A stretch of 31,872 bases of DNA from assembly GCA_037444075.1 (NCBI GenBank), contig JBBIND010000052.1, positions 1 to 31,872 on the forward strand. The letters run 5' to 3'. Each line of letters starts with the position of its first letter. Within the stretch, counting starts at the first letter, position 1. A program made the position numbers and the translations under genes. This DNA comes from JBBIND01 sp037444075 (GTDB taxonomy: Bacteria; Acidobacteriota; Terriglobia; Bryobacterales; Bryobacteraceae). The notes under the pieces are model-generated. The model ran no database searches, was not told the origin of the DNA, and saw nothing but the letters and a program-made list of their open reading frames with translations. Positions 16,662-24,695 of this stretch are shown one piece after another.

Positions 16662-17159
16662 ATGGAAAGTGCCATGAAAGCCCTGAACACCTTGATGATT
16701 CTGCTGCTTGTTACCGGCTTGTGGGCCGCGGCGGGCGCGGAGCCAGGCAAAGTGGAGGTAGTCTATCTTCTGCCGATGGGGAACGGATTGGACCAATACC
16801 TTGCGGGTGAACTGACCAGGCAAAACGTCCTCCAGGTGGTCACGGACCCGGCGCAGGCGGACGCGGTCCTTACAGACCAGATCGGGAAGAACTTCGAGAA
16901 GCGTTTTGAGGAGCTGTTCCCGCCACCGAAGCCAGCCGGTGAGGAATCCGAGGAAGCGGCGCCGCAGGTCGATCAAGGACCCGTCTTGGCCGGTCCAGGC
17001 TTTTCGCGCGGCAAGGGCAACCTGTTTCTGGTTGACCGCCGTACGCGGCGGATTCTCTGGGCGACGTACGAAGTTCCCAGGGACTCGACGACGAAGGAAT
17101 TGCACCGCAGCGCCGGACGGATCGCCGAGCGGCTCAAGAAAGAACTCTCTGTCAGGTGA
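16662..17159 (+). CDS. secreted protein of unknown function, acidobacterial type
   Basis: The 165-residue protein has a clear signal peptide (MKALNTLMILLLVTGLW...AAGA/EPGK) and no lipobox cysteine. The mature part has an alpha/beta core (VYLLPMGNGLDQYLAGEL, VVTDPAQADAVLTD), a proline/glutamate-rich linker (about 95-112), and a last strand pair NLFLVDRRTRRILWATYEVP. I recall proteins of this type as recurrent in Acidobacteriota, but know no function. GGAAGG ends five bases before ATG 16662; the ATG at 16674, at the signal peptide core, is another possibility. It diverges from the glycan operon and converges on the transporter gene with a 13-bp gap. Confidence 0.85.
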   Translation: MESAMKALNTLMILLLVTGLWAAAGAEPGKVEVVYLLPMGNGLDQYLAGELTRQNVLQVVTDPAQADAVLTDQIGKNFEKRFEELFPPPKPAGEESEEAAPQVDQGPVLAGPGFSRGKGNLFLVDRRTRRILWATYEVPRDSTTKELHRSAGRIAERLKKELSVR

Positions 17160-17172
17160 CAGGCGCCTGCCG

Positions 17173-17859
17173 CTAGCCATCGCCACAGCAGCGGCAGTGC
17201 CAGGCTTCCAAACCCTCCCGGATGATCAGCGGCAGCAGGACCAGGGCTGCTGCGGGGTCCGCCCACCACCAACCCAACGCCGCGTTCAGGCTCAATCCCA
17301 GCAGCGTTGTGAAGGAAAGCCAGGCGCAGGCAATGGTCTCATAAGCGTCCGCGCGCAAAGATCCTGATTTCAATACCGATGCCGCGCGGAGTTTGCCCCA
17401 GCCCAGCACGGGCATCACTGCCAGGGAGACGGCTGTGAGGACGATACCGAGCAGCGATTCTTCGGGCCGCTCTCCGAAGCCGAGGAGCCGGCGCAGCGGA
17501 TCGACCGTCAGGTAGGCAGCCAGCAGGAACAGCAGTGCACCGGCGATGCGCGAAGTGCGGCGCTCCAGCTGTTCGATGCCGGCGGGTGAACGTCCTGCGA
17601 GCTCGAGATGCAAACGCCAGCCGACCACCGCCCCGCTGGCGGTCTCGATGAACGAATCAAACCCGAAGCCGACGAGCGCTACCGAACCAGCCGAGACGCC
17701 GGCTATCAGTGCAATTACTCCTTCGAGCACGTTCCAGGCTACGGTAATGATCGCCAGGCGAAAGCCCAGGCGGAGATAGCGGAGGCGCTGGTGGTCAAGC
17801 ACCATCTGGTCCATCATCGCTCGGGGCTGCTGCCTGTTGCGAAAGAGGTGAGTTAACAT
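17173..17859 (-). CDS. cation-efflux (CDF/TMEM163-like) membrane protein
   Basis: The 228-residue inner-membrane protein has about six hydrophobic segments. It shows LVGFGFDSFIETASGAVVGWRL, the motif of the short CDF-related transporters that carry divalent metals such as zinc, and LRADAYETIACAWLSF with an Asp/Glu pair in the fifth helix. It lacks the long cytosolic tail of classical CDFs, and ends with a Cys/His cluster (EAWHCRCCGDG) that could bind metal. The frame stays open upstream to 18057 but that would overlap the thioesterase. I take ATG 17859; ATG 17817 (MMDQMV) is also possible. Neither has a strong ribosome site. Confidence 0.85.
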   Translation of the reverse strand: MLTHLFRNRQQPRAMMDQMVLDHQRLRYLRLGFRLAIITVAWNVLEGVIALIAGVSAGSVALVGFGFDSFIETASGAVVGWRLHLELAGRSPAGIEQLERRTSRIAGALLFLLAAYLTVDPLRRLLGFGERPEESLLGIVLTAVSLAVMPVLGWGKLRAASVLKSGSLRADAYETIACAWLSFTTLLGLSLNAALGWWWADPAAALVLLPLIIREGLEAWHCRCCGDG

Positions 17860-17865
17860 CGGCAC

Positions 17866-18312
17866 ATGCAGGGAGCTGAGCAACAGGCGCGGCGGGATAC
17901 GAGCGAGGCGTTGGGGAGTCCAAGCTCCGCTTGTTTCGTGTGCGGTCAGGATCACCCCACGGGGATGCGCATACGTTTCCAGGCGGATGGCGAAGCGGTG
18001 GTCAGGGCAACGTGGCGGAGTTCGGAAGCCTGGACCGGCTTGCACGGCGCTGTGCATGGCGGCATCCTTAGCACGCTATTGGACGAAGCCATGTCGAAGG
18101 CGATTCAGGGGATGGGTTGGAGAGCCTTGACGTGTGACCTGCGCGTGAGGCTGAAGAAGAGCGTCAGTCCCGGCGAAACGGTCGAGGTGCGGGGTTGGGT
18201 GAAAGAGCGGCGTAAGCGCAGAGTGGAAGCTGAAGCCACGCTGCACGGGGAAGACGGCCAGGAAAGAGCTCGGGCAACGGCAGTGTTCCTTATCCTGGAA
18301 CGTGGGGGCTAG
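17866..18312 (+). CDS. PaaI-family hotdog thioesterase
   Basis: This 148-residue cytoplasmic enzyme is predicted to hydrolyse acyl-CoA thioesters. The N-terminus has CFVCGQDHPTGMRIRF, typical of the PaaI subgroup, and the hotdog helix signature is GAVHGGILSTLLDEAM (about residues 61-76), with the catalytic Asp/Glu. The length is normal for the family. It diverges from the metal transporter with six bases between the start codons and overlaps the 3' end of the two-domain glycosyltransferase by about 23 bases (convergent). The substrate is unknown. Confidence 0.9.
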   Translation: MQGAEQQARRDTSEALGSPSSACFVCGQDHPTGMRIRFQADGEAVVRATWRSSEAWTGLHGAVHGGILSTLLDEAMSKAIQGMGWRALTCDLRVRLKKSVSPGETVEVRGWVKERRKRRVEAEATLHGEDGQERARATAVFLILERGG

Positions 18313-20635
18313 ACTCACCACGTTTGGCAGCCAGCGTGGCGCGGTAACTCTCGACCATTTGAGCTGTCAGCAGGCGCGTATCATGACGCTTCTCCACGGC
18401 GGCGCGGGCTCGGGCTGCCATGGCGGCGGCGTTGGCGGGGTCATCGAAGAGACCGAGGATGCGTTCCGCGAACGCGCCGGGTTCGTCGGCAAGCGCACAG
18501 AGGAGGCCATCTTCGGTGGCCAGTCCTTCAGCTCCCAGGCGCGTCGAGACCACCGGGATGCCGGTGGCGAACGCCTCCAGCAGCTTGACGCGAACGCCGG
18601 AACCACTGAGAATCGGGCACACGAAGACGGCATAGCTTCTGAGCGCCTCGCTAATGTCCTCGACGAATCCCCGAAACTCAATAAACGCTGAGTGGCCCGG
18701 CAGGGAGTGCCGCGGCGGCGGGTCACTGCCGATGACCACGAGGCGGGCGTCTGGGCGGGCGGCGACGACGCGGGGCAGGACGTCTTTGACGAACCACAAG
18801 AGCGCGTCCAGATTGGGCTGGTGGCGGAAGCTGCCCAGAAAGAGCATGGTGGCAGGCTCGCGCTCATCGGGCTGAAAGCTGTAGTTTGTTACATCGATTC
18901 CGGCACGGTAGCCGTCATCAACACGAGGTGCAAGGCGCGGCAGAAAGCTCCGCAGGAATGCGGCATTGTCCGCGCTGCAAACCTGCACGCGGTCCATCGC
19001 CGGCAGCGTGCGGAGTTCATAGCGCAGGGCACGCAGGTATTCAAACGAAGCCGCCACACGGCGCGTGAAGCCGCGCGCGAAGCGCAGCCCGCGCCGGATG
19101 GACTGGAAGTAGATATCGTGCTCGAACAGGATGCAGGCGAGGCGCCGGTAGTGGCCGGCGTATTGCGCCATCGGCAGATACTCAAGCTGCACCACGTCAA
19201 TGTCCTTGAGATACACCTGCCGGTGAATCAGCCAGCGCAGTTCGTCGTTGGCGAACTCGTGGATGGCGTGCGGAAGGATGGAACCGAACGCTTTGGGCTG
19301 TCCCGGAAGGCGCAGCAGGAACTCGGCGGAGGCGCACCGGCGGGCCAATTCCTGGTGGGCGCGCCGCTGCGGCGCGTAATCCAGGAGAGCGACAAGGTGC
19401 AGCTCACAGAGACTGGCAAGCTCGCGGCAAGTTTGATACATGAACACGCCGCCGCCATGGACGGGCGGGCAAAGCGGATAAGGGGACACGAACAGGACCC
19501 GCAGTTTGTCCAAGGAGGCGGGCAGTTCGCCGAACCGGTCCCGGAAGTAAGCGCCCTGAGGACGGCGGAAGGCCTCAGCGTCGTCGATGGCAGCCAAACG
19601 GCGGGCGCGCCAGCGTGACTTGAGCGCCTGCGGAAGCCGCAGCAGGGCTCGCCAGAGCGATTCGAGAGTGGTGCGCTCAGGAGAGGGTCCGAAAACGAGG
19701 CTCAGCACGGCGCCGGCCCAGGAAAAGAAGAAATGGGATACGAGCCAGGACCAGGCGTGTATGTTCTTCCAGGCAAACAGTTGGAAGTTGCGGTGGAGTA
19801 CGGTCTGTATGTAACTCTGCGTGAAGAGACGGCCAATGGTGCCGCGGTGTTCGTGATGCACTACGCTGGCAGGCTGGTAGAGCACCTTCCAGCCGCGCTT
19901 CCAGGCGAGGTAACCGAGGTCGGCGTCTTCTAGATAGAAGGGCTCATAGAGGGGGTCGAAACCGCCGAGCTCGAGAAACTTGGCGCGATCGAACGCGCAG
20001 GAGCCACCGCCGCCGTAAAAGCAGGGAAAGGGCCGGTCCACGTCGAGGTCGATGCGATGGCGCACGCGGAGACCGCCGTTCTCCCACCAGCCTTCGGTCA
20101 GACCGGTTTCCTCACGCTTCCTGGCCTGATCCTGGAAATAGATCTGGCAGGAAACGGCGAAGACCTTTTCGTCGGTGAAGGCGTGGAGCAAGGGTGCGAG
20201 GAAGTCCGGCTCGACGCGCATGTCGTTGTTGAGCATGACGACGACATCGCCGCGGGCTGCGCGAGCGCCGGCGTTGCAGCCGCCGCCAAAGCCAAGATTG
20301 GTTTCAAGGCGCAAGACGCGCACGCCGGGGAAAGTGGCGGCCAGAAAGTCTGCCGTGCCGTCGGCGGAAGCGTTGTCGACGATGATGATTTCGGCATCCG
20401 GCGCCGCGGCGAGGAGGGAAGGTAGATTGCGCTCGAGCAGGGCCTTCCCGTTCCAGGTGGGGATGATGATACTCGCGCGTTCTGCGCCTGTCAGCGGACG
20501 ATCAGGTTTGCGCCGCCTGCCGCGGAGCAGTGCGGCCGCGTCGGCCAGGAGCAAAGCGATGGCTGGAACAAGAACGAGGAGCGGAGAAACGAGCAGCAGC
20601 GGGAGCGCGCGCAGAAAGCGAAGGAAACGGCGCAT
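18290..20635 (-). CDS. bifunctional GT2 + GT4 glycosyltransferase, membrane-anchored
   Basis: This 781-residue protein is a fusion of two glycosyltransferases. Residues 1-40 form a hydrophobic anchor (ALPLLLVSPLLVLVPAIALL). The first catalytic domain is GT2 (about 50-280: SIIIPTWNGKALLERNL, VDNASADGT, VVMLNNDMRVEP, YLEDADLGYL). After a linker the second is GT-B/GT4 (about 377-770: VLFVSPYPLCPPVHGGG, FLGSFRHQPNLDAL, SGSGVRVKLLEAFATG, VVSTRLGAEGL). It follows the methyltransferase with a one-base gap and is last in the three-gene export operon. Such fusions can make a disaccharide repeat; the actual linkages are unknown. Confidence 0.93.
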   Translation of the reverse strand: MRRFLRFLRALPLLLVSPLLVLVPAIALLLADAAALLRGRRRKPDRPLTGAERASIIIPTWNGKALLERNLPSLLAAAPDAEIIIVDNASADGTADFLAATFPGVRVLRLETNLGFGGGCNAGARAARGDVVVMLNNDMRVEPDFLAPLLHAFTDEKVFAVSCQIYFQDQARKREETGLTEGWWENGGLRVRHRIDLDVDRPFPCFYGGGGSCAFDRAKFLELGGFDPLYEPFYLEDADLGYLAWKRGWKVLYQPASVVHHEHRGTIGRLFTQSYIQTVLHRNFQLFAWKNIHAWSWLVSHFFFSWAGAVLSLVFGPSPERTTLESLWRALLRLPQALKSRWRARRLAAIDDAEAFRRPQGAYFRDRFGELPASLDKLRVLFVSPYPLCPPVHGGGVFMYQTCRELASLCELHLVALLDYAPQRRAHQELARRCASAEFLLRLPGQPKAFGSILPHAIHEFANDELRWLIHRQVYLKDIDVVQLEYLPMAQYAGHYRRLACILFEHDIYFQSIRRGLRFARGFTRRVAASFEYLRALRYELRTLPAMDRVQVCSADNAAFLRSFLPRLAPRVDDGYRAGIDVTNYSFQPDEREPATMLFLGSFRHQPNLDALLWFVKDVLPRVVAARPDARLVVIGSDPPPRHSLPGHSAFIEFRGFVEDISEALRSYAVFVCPILSGSGVRVKLLEAFATGIPVVSTRLGAEGLATEDGLLCALADEPGAFAERILGLFDDPANAAAMAARARAAVEKRHDTRLLTAQMVESYRATLAAKRGESSPHVPG

Positions 20636-20636
20636 G

Positions 20637-21887
20637 CTAATCGGACCGAACCTCCGGACCGAGGCCGAAGGTGCGCCCTAGCTTGAACCAGCGTGAAGCC
20701 GCGACGTGTGCCAGTTGCGTCTGTAGCTCCTCGTTTTGCGACTGGAGTGTGAGCGCCCAGCGAGTACGCTCTTCGAGGTCTTTTTCCGTGCGGTGGAGAA
20801 TATCGACACAATCGGCTAGCTCCTGACACTTGGCGGAGAGTTCGGCGGAGAGACGCTGTTCGGTTTCCTGGGCCCAGGCGGTCTTGGCAGCGTTGTCCTT
20901 TTCGAGTTCGGCTACTTTGGCCTCGTAGTCAGCCACCACCTTCGCCGCTGCCGCCTGTTCCTGGGCCAGTTCCTCCTGCACGGCCGCAATGCGTGTGCGG
21001 GATTCGCGGAGGTCTTTGTCCAAGCTTTCTGCCCAGAGGTTGCGCTGCTCCAGCTCTTCGGTTAGCTGGCGGTGCAGTTCAACGAGCTCGGCATGCTCGG
21101 CGCGCGCTTTTTCCAGCCAGGCGTCCTTGGTGGCAAGCTCGCCCTCCAAAGCGTCGATGTGGTGTTCGCGCTCACGGAGGACGTTGGCGGAGCTGGGGAC
21201 AAACACGAACGCCGGCGCACCGGTCTGCGGCGCGAGCGCGCAAACCGCCAGGAAGAAATGAGACGCCTCCGGAGCCGCTGTGGTCTTCTCTACGCGCAAC
21301 TCGGAGCCGGAGCGCTGAGCCAGCGGCTCGAATACGATCCCGTGCCCGTGATTCTGCACGTACATCGAAACATGCGGAAAGACCTCCGCCAAGGCATCGC
21401 GGAACTCCTGGAATGTGAACTCGCGATGGTGGTACGGATTGGGACCGGTGAGCCGGCGGGTTTCGGCGTAGTAATCCTTGTTGGGCGTCGAGATCACCAA
21501 TTGCCCCGAGGGAGTCAGTACACGCCGGGTTTCCTTCAGGAACATCTCCCAATCGGGGATATGCTCAACGATCTCAAAAGCCACTACGAGGTTCAGCGAG
21601 GCGTCGGCGAGCGGCAGGGAGGCAGCAGAAGCCTGCAAAAAGGTGAGATTGTCGCGGGCGTATTCGCGGCGGGCGAGGGCGACCGCTCCGGCGTCAACGT
21701 CCAGAGCAACAACACGCGCGGCCACGGCGGCCAGCTCCGCTGCACCGTAGCCGGCGCCGCAACCGGCGTCCAGCACTGTCTTGCCGCTCGCCAGGCGGCT
21801 GGCAAACAAGTAGCGCGCGCGGTGTTCGTTCCACAGGTCCGCATCGACCTGCCCGGGGATTACGCGCTCACCTGTGAACTCAAGCAA
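20637..21887 (-). CDS. SAM methyltransferase with long C-terminal coiled coil (WbdD-like arrangement)
   Basis: The 416-residue protein has a class I methyltransferase domain (residues 35-220; motif I VLDAGCGAGYG at 38-48, motif II-like VVALDVDAG, motif IV-like VVAFEIVEHI). An approximately 160-residue heptad-rich coiled coil follows (about 234-395) in which tryptophans recur at 257, 285, 338 and 377. It ends with an ASRWFKLGRTFGLGPE tail that I associate with surface-glycan proteins. TTG 21885-21887 is the start: a TGA lies two codons upstream and GGAG is seven bases before it. The start overlaps the Wzt-like gene by eight bases. This layout resembles WbdD, which methylates the end of O-antigen chains and measures length with a coiled coil; the kinase part of WbdD is missing. 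Export-linked glycan capping is inference. Confidence 0.88.
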   Translation of the reverse strand: MLEFTGERVIPGQVDADLWNEHRARYLFASRLASGKTVLDAGCGAGYGAAELAAVAARVVALDVDAGAVALARREYARDNLTFLQASAASLPLADASLNLVVAFEIVEHIPDWEMFLKETRRVLTPSGQLVISTPNKDYYAETRRLTGPNPYHHREFTFQEFRDALAEVFPHVSMYVQNHGHGIVFEPLAQRSGSELRVEKTTAAPEASHFFLAVCALAPQTGAPAFVFVPSSANVLREREHHIDALEGELATKDAWLEKARAEHAELVELHRQLTEELEQRNLWAESLDKDLRESRTRIAAVQEELAQEQAAAAKVVADYEAKVAELEKDNAAKTAWAQETEQRLSAELSAKCQELADCVDILHRTEKDLEERTRWALTLQSQNEELQTQLAHVAASRWFKLGRTFGLGPEVRSD

Positions 21888-23202
21888 TCTTCATCTCCGA
21901 AGGTTGAAGGCTATCCGCCAGACGCCGGTTGAACTCCACACGGCAGGGTAAGTGGACGTAGCCGTAGACCGGTCCGGTGGTGTGTCCCATCTGCATTGTC
22001 AGGGCGTTGTCGATCCAATCACACATCTTATAGGTAATCAGTGTGCCATCCGCGACGGCGGGCGAGAAAGAGAAATGCGCCGGGTAGAGCACAGGCATAT
22101 CGAGATGGAAGTCTACGGTGTAAATCGCGCCCGCCTGCATGGGCGGCAACGCAAGGCCCTCACGGAGCGAGTTGGTGCCCGCAAAATCGACGCCGAGATG
22201 GTTGCGCAAAATGAAACCCACATTCGGTTGTGCAATAGGCTCCCGGGCGTGAACGCTGATGCGGACGATAACACGGGTGCCCGGCGTCAGCAAATGCACG
22301 GGTTGCCCCTGAGCATCGTAGACGGATATGCCGATCACTTGCGCGCGCCCGTCCCCGTAACGATGGTCTACGTTCGGCACGCTGCGGACGACTTCCGGTG
22401 CTTGGGAGGACACCGCCGGTTGTTCGGACAGCGGCTCGCGATGCTCGAGTTCCAGGTAAGCGTTGTCCTTGTCGGTCATGGCCGCGAGGTACTTGGCCAC
22501 CACGGGCTCGGTAGGGCCAAGCTCCCTGATCCTGCCGTTGTCGAGCCACAGAGTCCGGTCACCGATGGCCTTGACGTCACCCATGGAGTGAGACACGAAC
22601 AGAATGGTGATGCCGCGGCTGCGGAGTTCGTGGACCTTTCTCATACAGCGTTGACGGAAGTAAATGTCGCCCACGGCGAGAGCCTCGTCCACCAGCAAGA
22701 TCTCCGGATCGACATGGATGGCTACGGCGAAGGCAAGGCGAACAACCATCCCGCTTGAATATGTCTTCACGGGCTGGTTGATGAAGTCACCTATTTCTGC
22801 GAAGTCTTTGATATGGTTATACTTACGGTCTATTTCCCGGCTGCTGAAGCCCAGAATCGCACCATTTAGATAGACGTTGTCGCGGCCTGTAAATTCGGGG
22901 TTGAAGCCGGAACCAAGTTCGAGCAAAGCCGAGACGCGCCCGCCGACCAGAACAGACCCTCCTGTAGGCTGGAGGATACCGGCTACGATCTGGAGCAACG
23001 TGCTCTTGCCGGATCCGTTTTCCCCAATTACGCAGAAGGCTTCGCCGCGCTTGATGTCAAGATCAATGTCCCGGAGTGCCCAGAAATCCCTGTGCCGGCG
23101 CAGGCGCTGGAAGGTGACGAGCTCTTTGAGACGGTCTCCCGGGTGATCGTAAATGTTGTAGCTCTTGGAGACGCCTCGAAATTGGACTACTGAGGAGGGC
23201 AC
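21880..23202 (-). CDS. Wzt-like polysaccharide ABC transporter ATPase with C-terminal carbohydrate-binding domain
   Basis: This 440-residue ATPase powers export of lipid-linked polysaccharide. ABC motifs are complete: Walker A GENGSGKST (60-68), signature YSSGMVVRLAFA (from 148), Walker B ILLVDEALAVGD (168-179), H-loop His205. A loop then links to a beta-sandwich domain (about 285-420) of the Wzt C-terminal type, which in O9a-type systems binds the methylated chain end. No Wzm permease gene is next to it. The start is GTG 23200-23202. No Shine-Dalgarno precedes it, but a TTGACA/TAGATT promoter with 18-bp spacing lies so close that the transcript would be leaderless. It leads the three-gene operon. 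Confidence 0.94.
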   Translation of the reverse strand: MPSSVVQFRGVSKSYNIYDHPGDRLKELVTFQRLRRHRDFWALRDIDLDIKRGEAFCVIGENGSGKSTLLQIVAGILQPTGGSVLVGGRVSALLELGSGFNPEFTGRDNVYLNGAILGFSSREIDRKYNHIKDFAEIGDFINQPVKTYSSGMVVRLAFAVAIHVDPEILLVDEALAVGDIYFRQRCMRKVHELRSRGITILFVSHSMGDVKAIGDRTLWLDNGRIRELGPTEPVVAKYLAAMTDKDNAYLELEHREPLSEQPAVSSQAPEVVRSVPNVDHRYGDGRAQVIGISVYDAQGQPVHLLTPGTRVIVRISVHAREPIAQPNVGFILRNHLGVDFAGTNSLREGLALPPMQAGAIYTVDFHLDMPVLYPAHFSFSPAVADGTLITYKMCDWIDNALTMQMGHTTGPVYGYVHLPCRVEFNRRLADSLQPSEMKIA

Positions 23203-23209
23203 AAAATCG

Positions 23210-23239
23210 AATCTACTGAAGGGCTGAGGCTGGTGTCAA
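23210..23239 (-). promoter_or_regulatory. promoter of the Wzt-like operon, probably leaderless
   Basis: On the minus strand a perfect -35 TTGACA (23234-23239) is spaced 18 bp from TAGATT (23210-23215). Only seven bases separate the -10 from the GTG start at 23202, so transcription should begin at or within a base or two of the start codon. This, plus the absence of a ribosome site, points to a leaderless mRNA. Confidence 0.55.
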
Positions 23240-23642
23240 ATGAGGGGGAATAAAGACTGGGCGGCCACTGAATCCCCGCCGAGACGCAGGCCACAATCGC
23301 CGCTTGCAATCGCGTCATCTGCGTCTGCTTCCCGGGCTGTCTATTTGCGGTGGGTATCCGCGCGCCGCAGTCTCTTGAGGTGAGACCGTTCTCGTCGCAT
23401 CTGCCCGGAAGCCTCTCAGCTTAGGGTAGCCGGCAGCCGCCCAATACGGTTGATAACTTCTATTGATGACCTCCTTGTAAAGATCAGTTTTGGATGCCCG
23501 ATGAGAGCGGAACACCCACTAGAGCGGCCCTCATGACCACCCTCTATGCCCACTATGAACCTCTGGACGCCGGGAGTCAAGCCTGGAATTCCACTTAAGA
23601 GAGTAGACAGATAGCATAAGGTGCGTAAGAGGGGAGGGGTGC
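23240..23642. other. intergenic stretch, no gene recognised
   Basis: About 400 bp between the Wzt promoter and the tRNA-Met promoter. A minus-strand frame of 66 codons (23315-23515) exists but has no homology I recognise. The near-perfect AAGGAGG at about 23475 lies inside it as ordinary codons rather than before a start. No hairpin terminator, tandem repeat or RNA is evident. Confidence 0.4.
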
Positions 23643-23672
23643 TTCACCAGCGTGGTCAGGTGTTGTTACAAT
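23643..23672 (+). promoter_or_regulatory. promoter of tRNA-Met
   Basis: TTCACC (23643-23648, four of six to TTGACA) is followed after 18 bp by TACAAT (23667-23672, five of six to TATAAT). The -10 ends 17 bases before the tRNA 5' end. Confidence 0.45.
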
Positions 23673-23689
23673 GAAGTGATTCCGCAAGC

Positions 23690-23766
23690 GCCGGCGTAGC
23701 TCAGGCGGTTAGAGCGACGGTCTCATAATCCGTAGGTCGCAGGTTCGAGTCCTGCCGCCGGCACCA
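23690..23766 (+). tRNA. tRNA-Met (CAT)
   Basis: The cloverleaf is complete: acceptor GCCGGCG/CGCCGGC, D-arm GCTC...GAGC, anticodon loop CTCATAA with anticodon CAT, T-loop TTCGAGT, discriminator A and encoded CCA at 23764-23766. The anticodon stem carries a U·U at its top. CAT can be elongator Met, initiator Met or Ile2 (after lysidine modification). The stem composition and absence of the initiator GGG/CCC anticodon stem make elongator Met most likely, with Ile2 possible. Confidence 0.93.
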
Positions 23767-23798
23767 TCATGAAGCTGTCCGGTCCGGAGACATAGGCC

Positions 23799-24695
23799 TC
23801 ACTCGGTTCCTACAAGCAGCGCGTAGAGGCGGTCCAACTCTTCCAGCGAAAAGTAGTCGATTTCGATCGTACCGCGCTTGTCCGATTTCTGCACGATGCG
23901 CACGCGCGTTCCCAAAGTGCGCTCGAGTTCCTGCAGCGCGGCTTTCAGATTCGGATCCACTTTCCGTGGCTCGGCGGGCTTCTCCTCGCGCGGCTCAGTG
24001 ACGCGGCGGACATAGCGCTCGAGCTGACGCACGGAGAAGCCTTGCGAAGAAGCTTTGGCCGCCACCTGGCTCTGCAACTCCGGGGTGGGAAGACCGAGAA
24101 TCACTTTGGCGTGACCGGTGGAGAGCCGGTGTTCCGCGAGCAGGAGTTGAATGTCGATGGGAAGACGGAGCAGCCGCAGCAGGTTCGTGATGGTAGCGCG
24201 GTCCTTGCCCGTGCGCCGGCCGATTTCCTCGTGCGTGAGGTTGTGCTCCTTGCCGAGTCTCTCCAAAGCGTGGGCGACTTCAATCGGGTTGAGGTCCTCG
24301 CGTTGAATGTTCTCGATGAGGGTGACTTCGAGGAGACGATCATCGGCGTAATCCTGCACGATGGCGGGAGCGGATTCCATCTCCGCAAGACGGGCGGCAC
24401 GCCAGCGGCGTTCGCCGGCCACCAACTCGTAACGCTCACCGGCGCGACGCAGGATCAGCGGTTGGATGATACCGTTGGCGCGAATGGATTGGGCGAGTTC
24501 GGCGAGTTTGTCCGGCTGAAAGACAGTCCGGGGTTGGAGCGGATTGGGATCGATGAGATCAATCGGCACGTGCATCGCCGCCGGCGTCGCGGGAACGAAG
24601 GCCTCTGCCGGGGTCTCAGCGAGCGGCTTCGGCGGAAAGAGCGCCGAAAGACCCCTTCCGAGAGCGCGGCGCGGGTTTTCAGGCTGTTTGGCCAT
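23799..24695 (-). CDS. parB: chromosome-partitioning protein ParB
   Basis: ParB is a CTP-dependent clamp that loads at parS and spreads to organise and segregate origins. The protein has 298 residues, with the Spo0J-type N-terminus (PRRALGRGLSALF), ParB/Srx domain PLQPR..., GERRWRAARLA (CTP-binding GERRxRA) and IENIQREDLNPIE, then a helix-turn-helix DNA-binding region (GRRTGKDRATITNLLRLLRLP) and a C-terminal dimerisation domain. ATG 24695 is chosen because AAGGAG is about ten bases upstream; a TTG-initiated longer form (24716) lacks a site. It overlaps parA by 17 bases. It lies fourth in the mnmG-rsmG-parA-parB operon. Confidence 0.96.
   Translation of the reverse strand: MAKQPENPRRALGRGLSALFPPKPLAETPAEAFVPATPAAMHVPIDLIDPNPLQPRTVFQPDKLAELAQSIRANGIIQPLILRRAGERYELVAGERRWRAARLAEMESAPAIVQDYADDRLLEVTLIENIQREDLNPIEVAHALERLGKEHNLTHEEIGRRTGKDRATITNLLRLLRLPIDIQLLLAEHRLSTGHAKVILGLPTPELQSQVAAKASSQGFSVRQLERYVRRVTEPREEKPAEPRKVDPNLKAALQELERTLGTRVRIVQKSDKRGTIEIDYFSLEELDRLYALLVGTE

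Noticed and set aside
23315..23515. 66-codon minus-strand frame with an AAGGAGG inside
   Set aside because: The Shine-Dalgarno-like run falls within the frame as codons and is followed by no start; no family is recognised.
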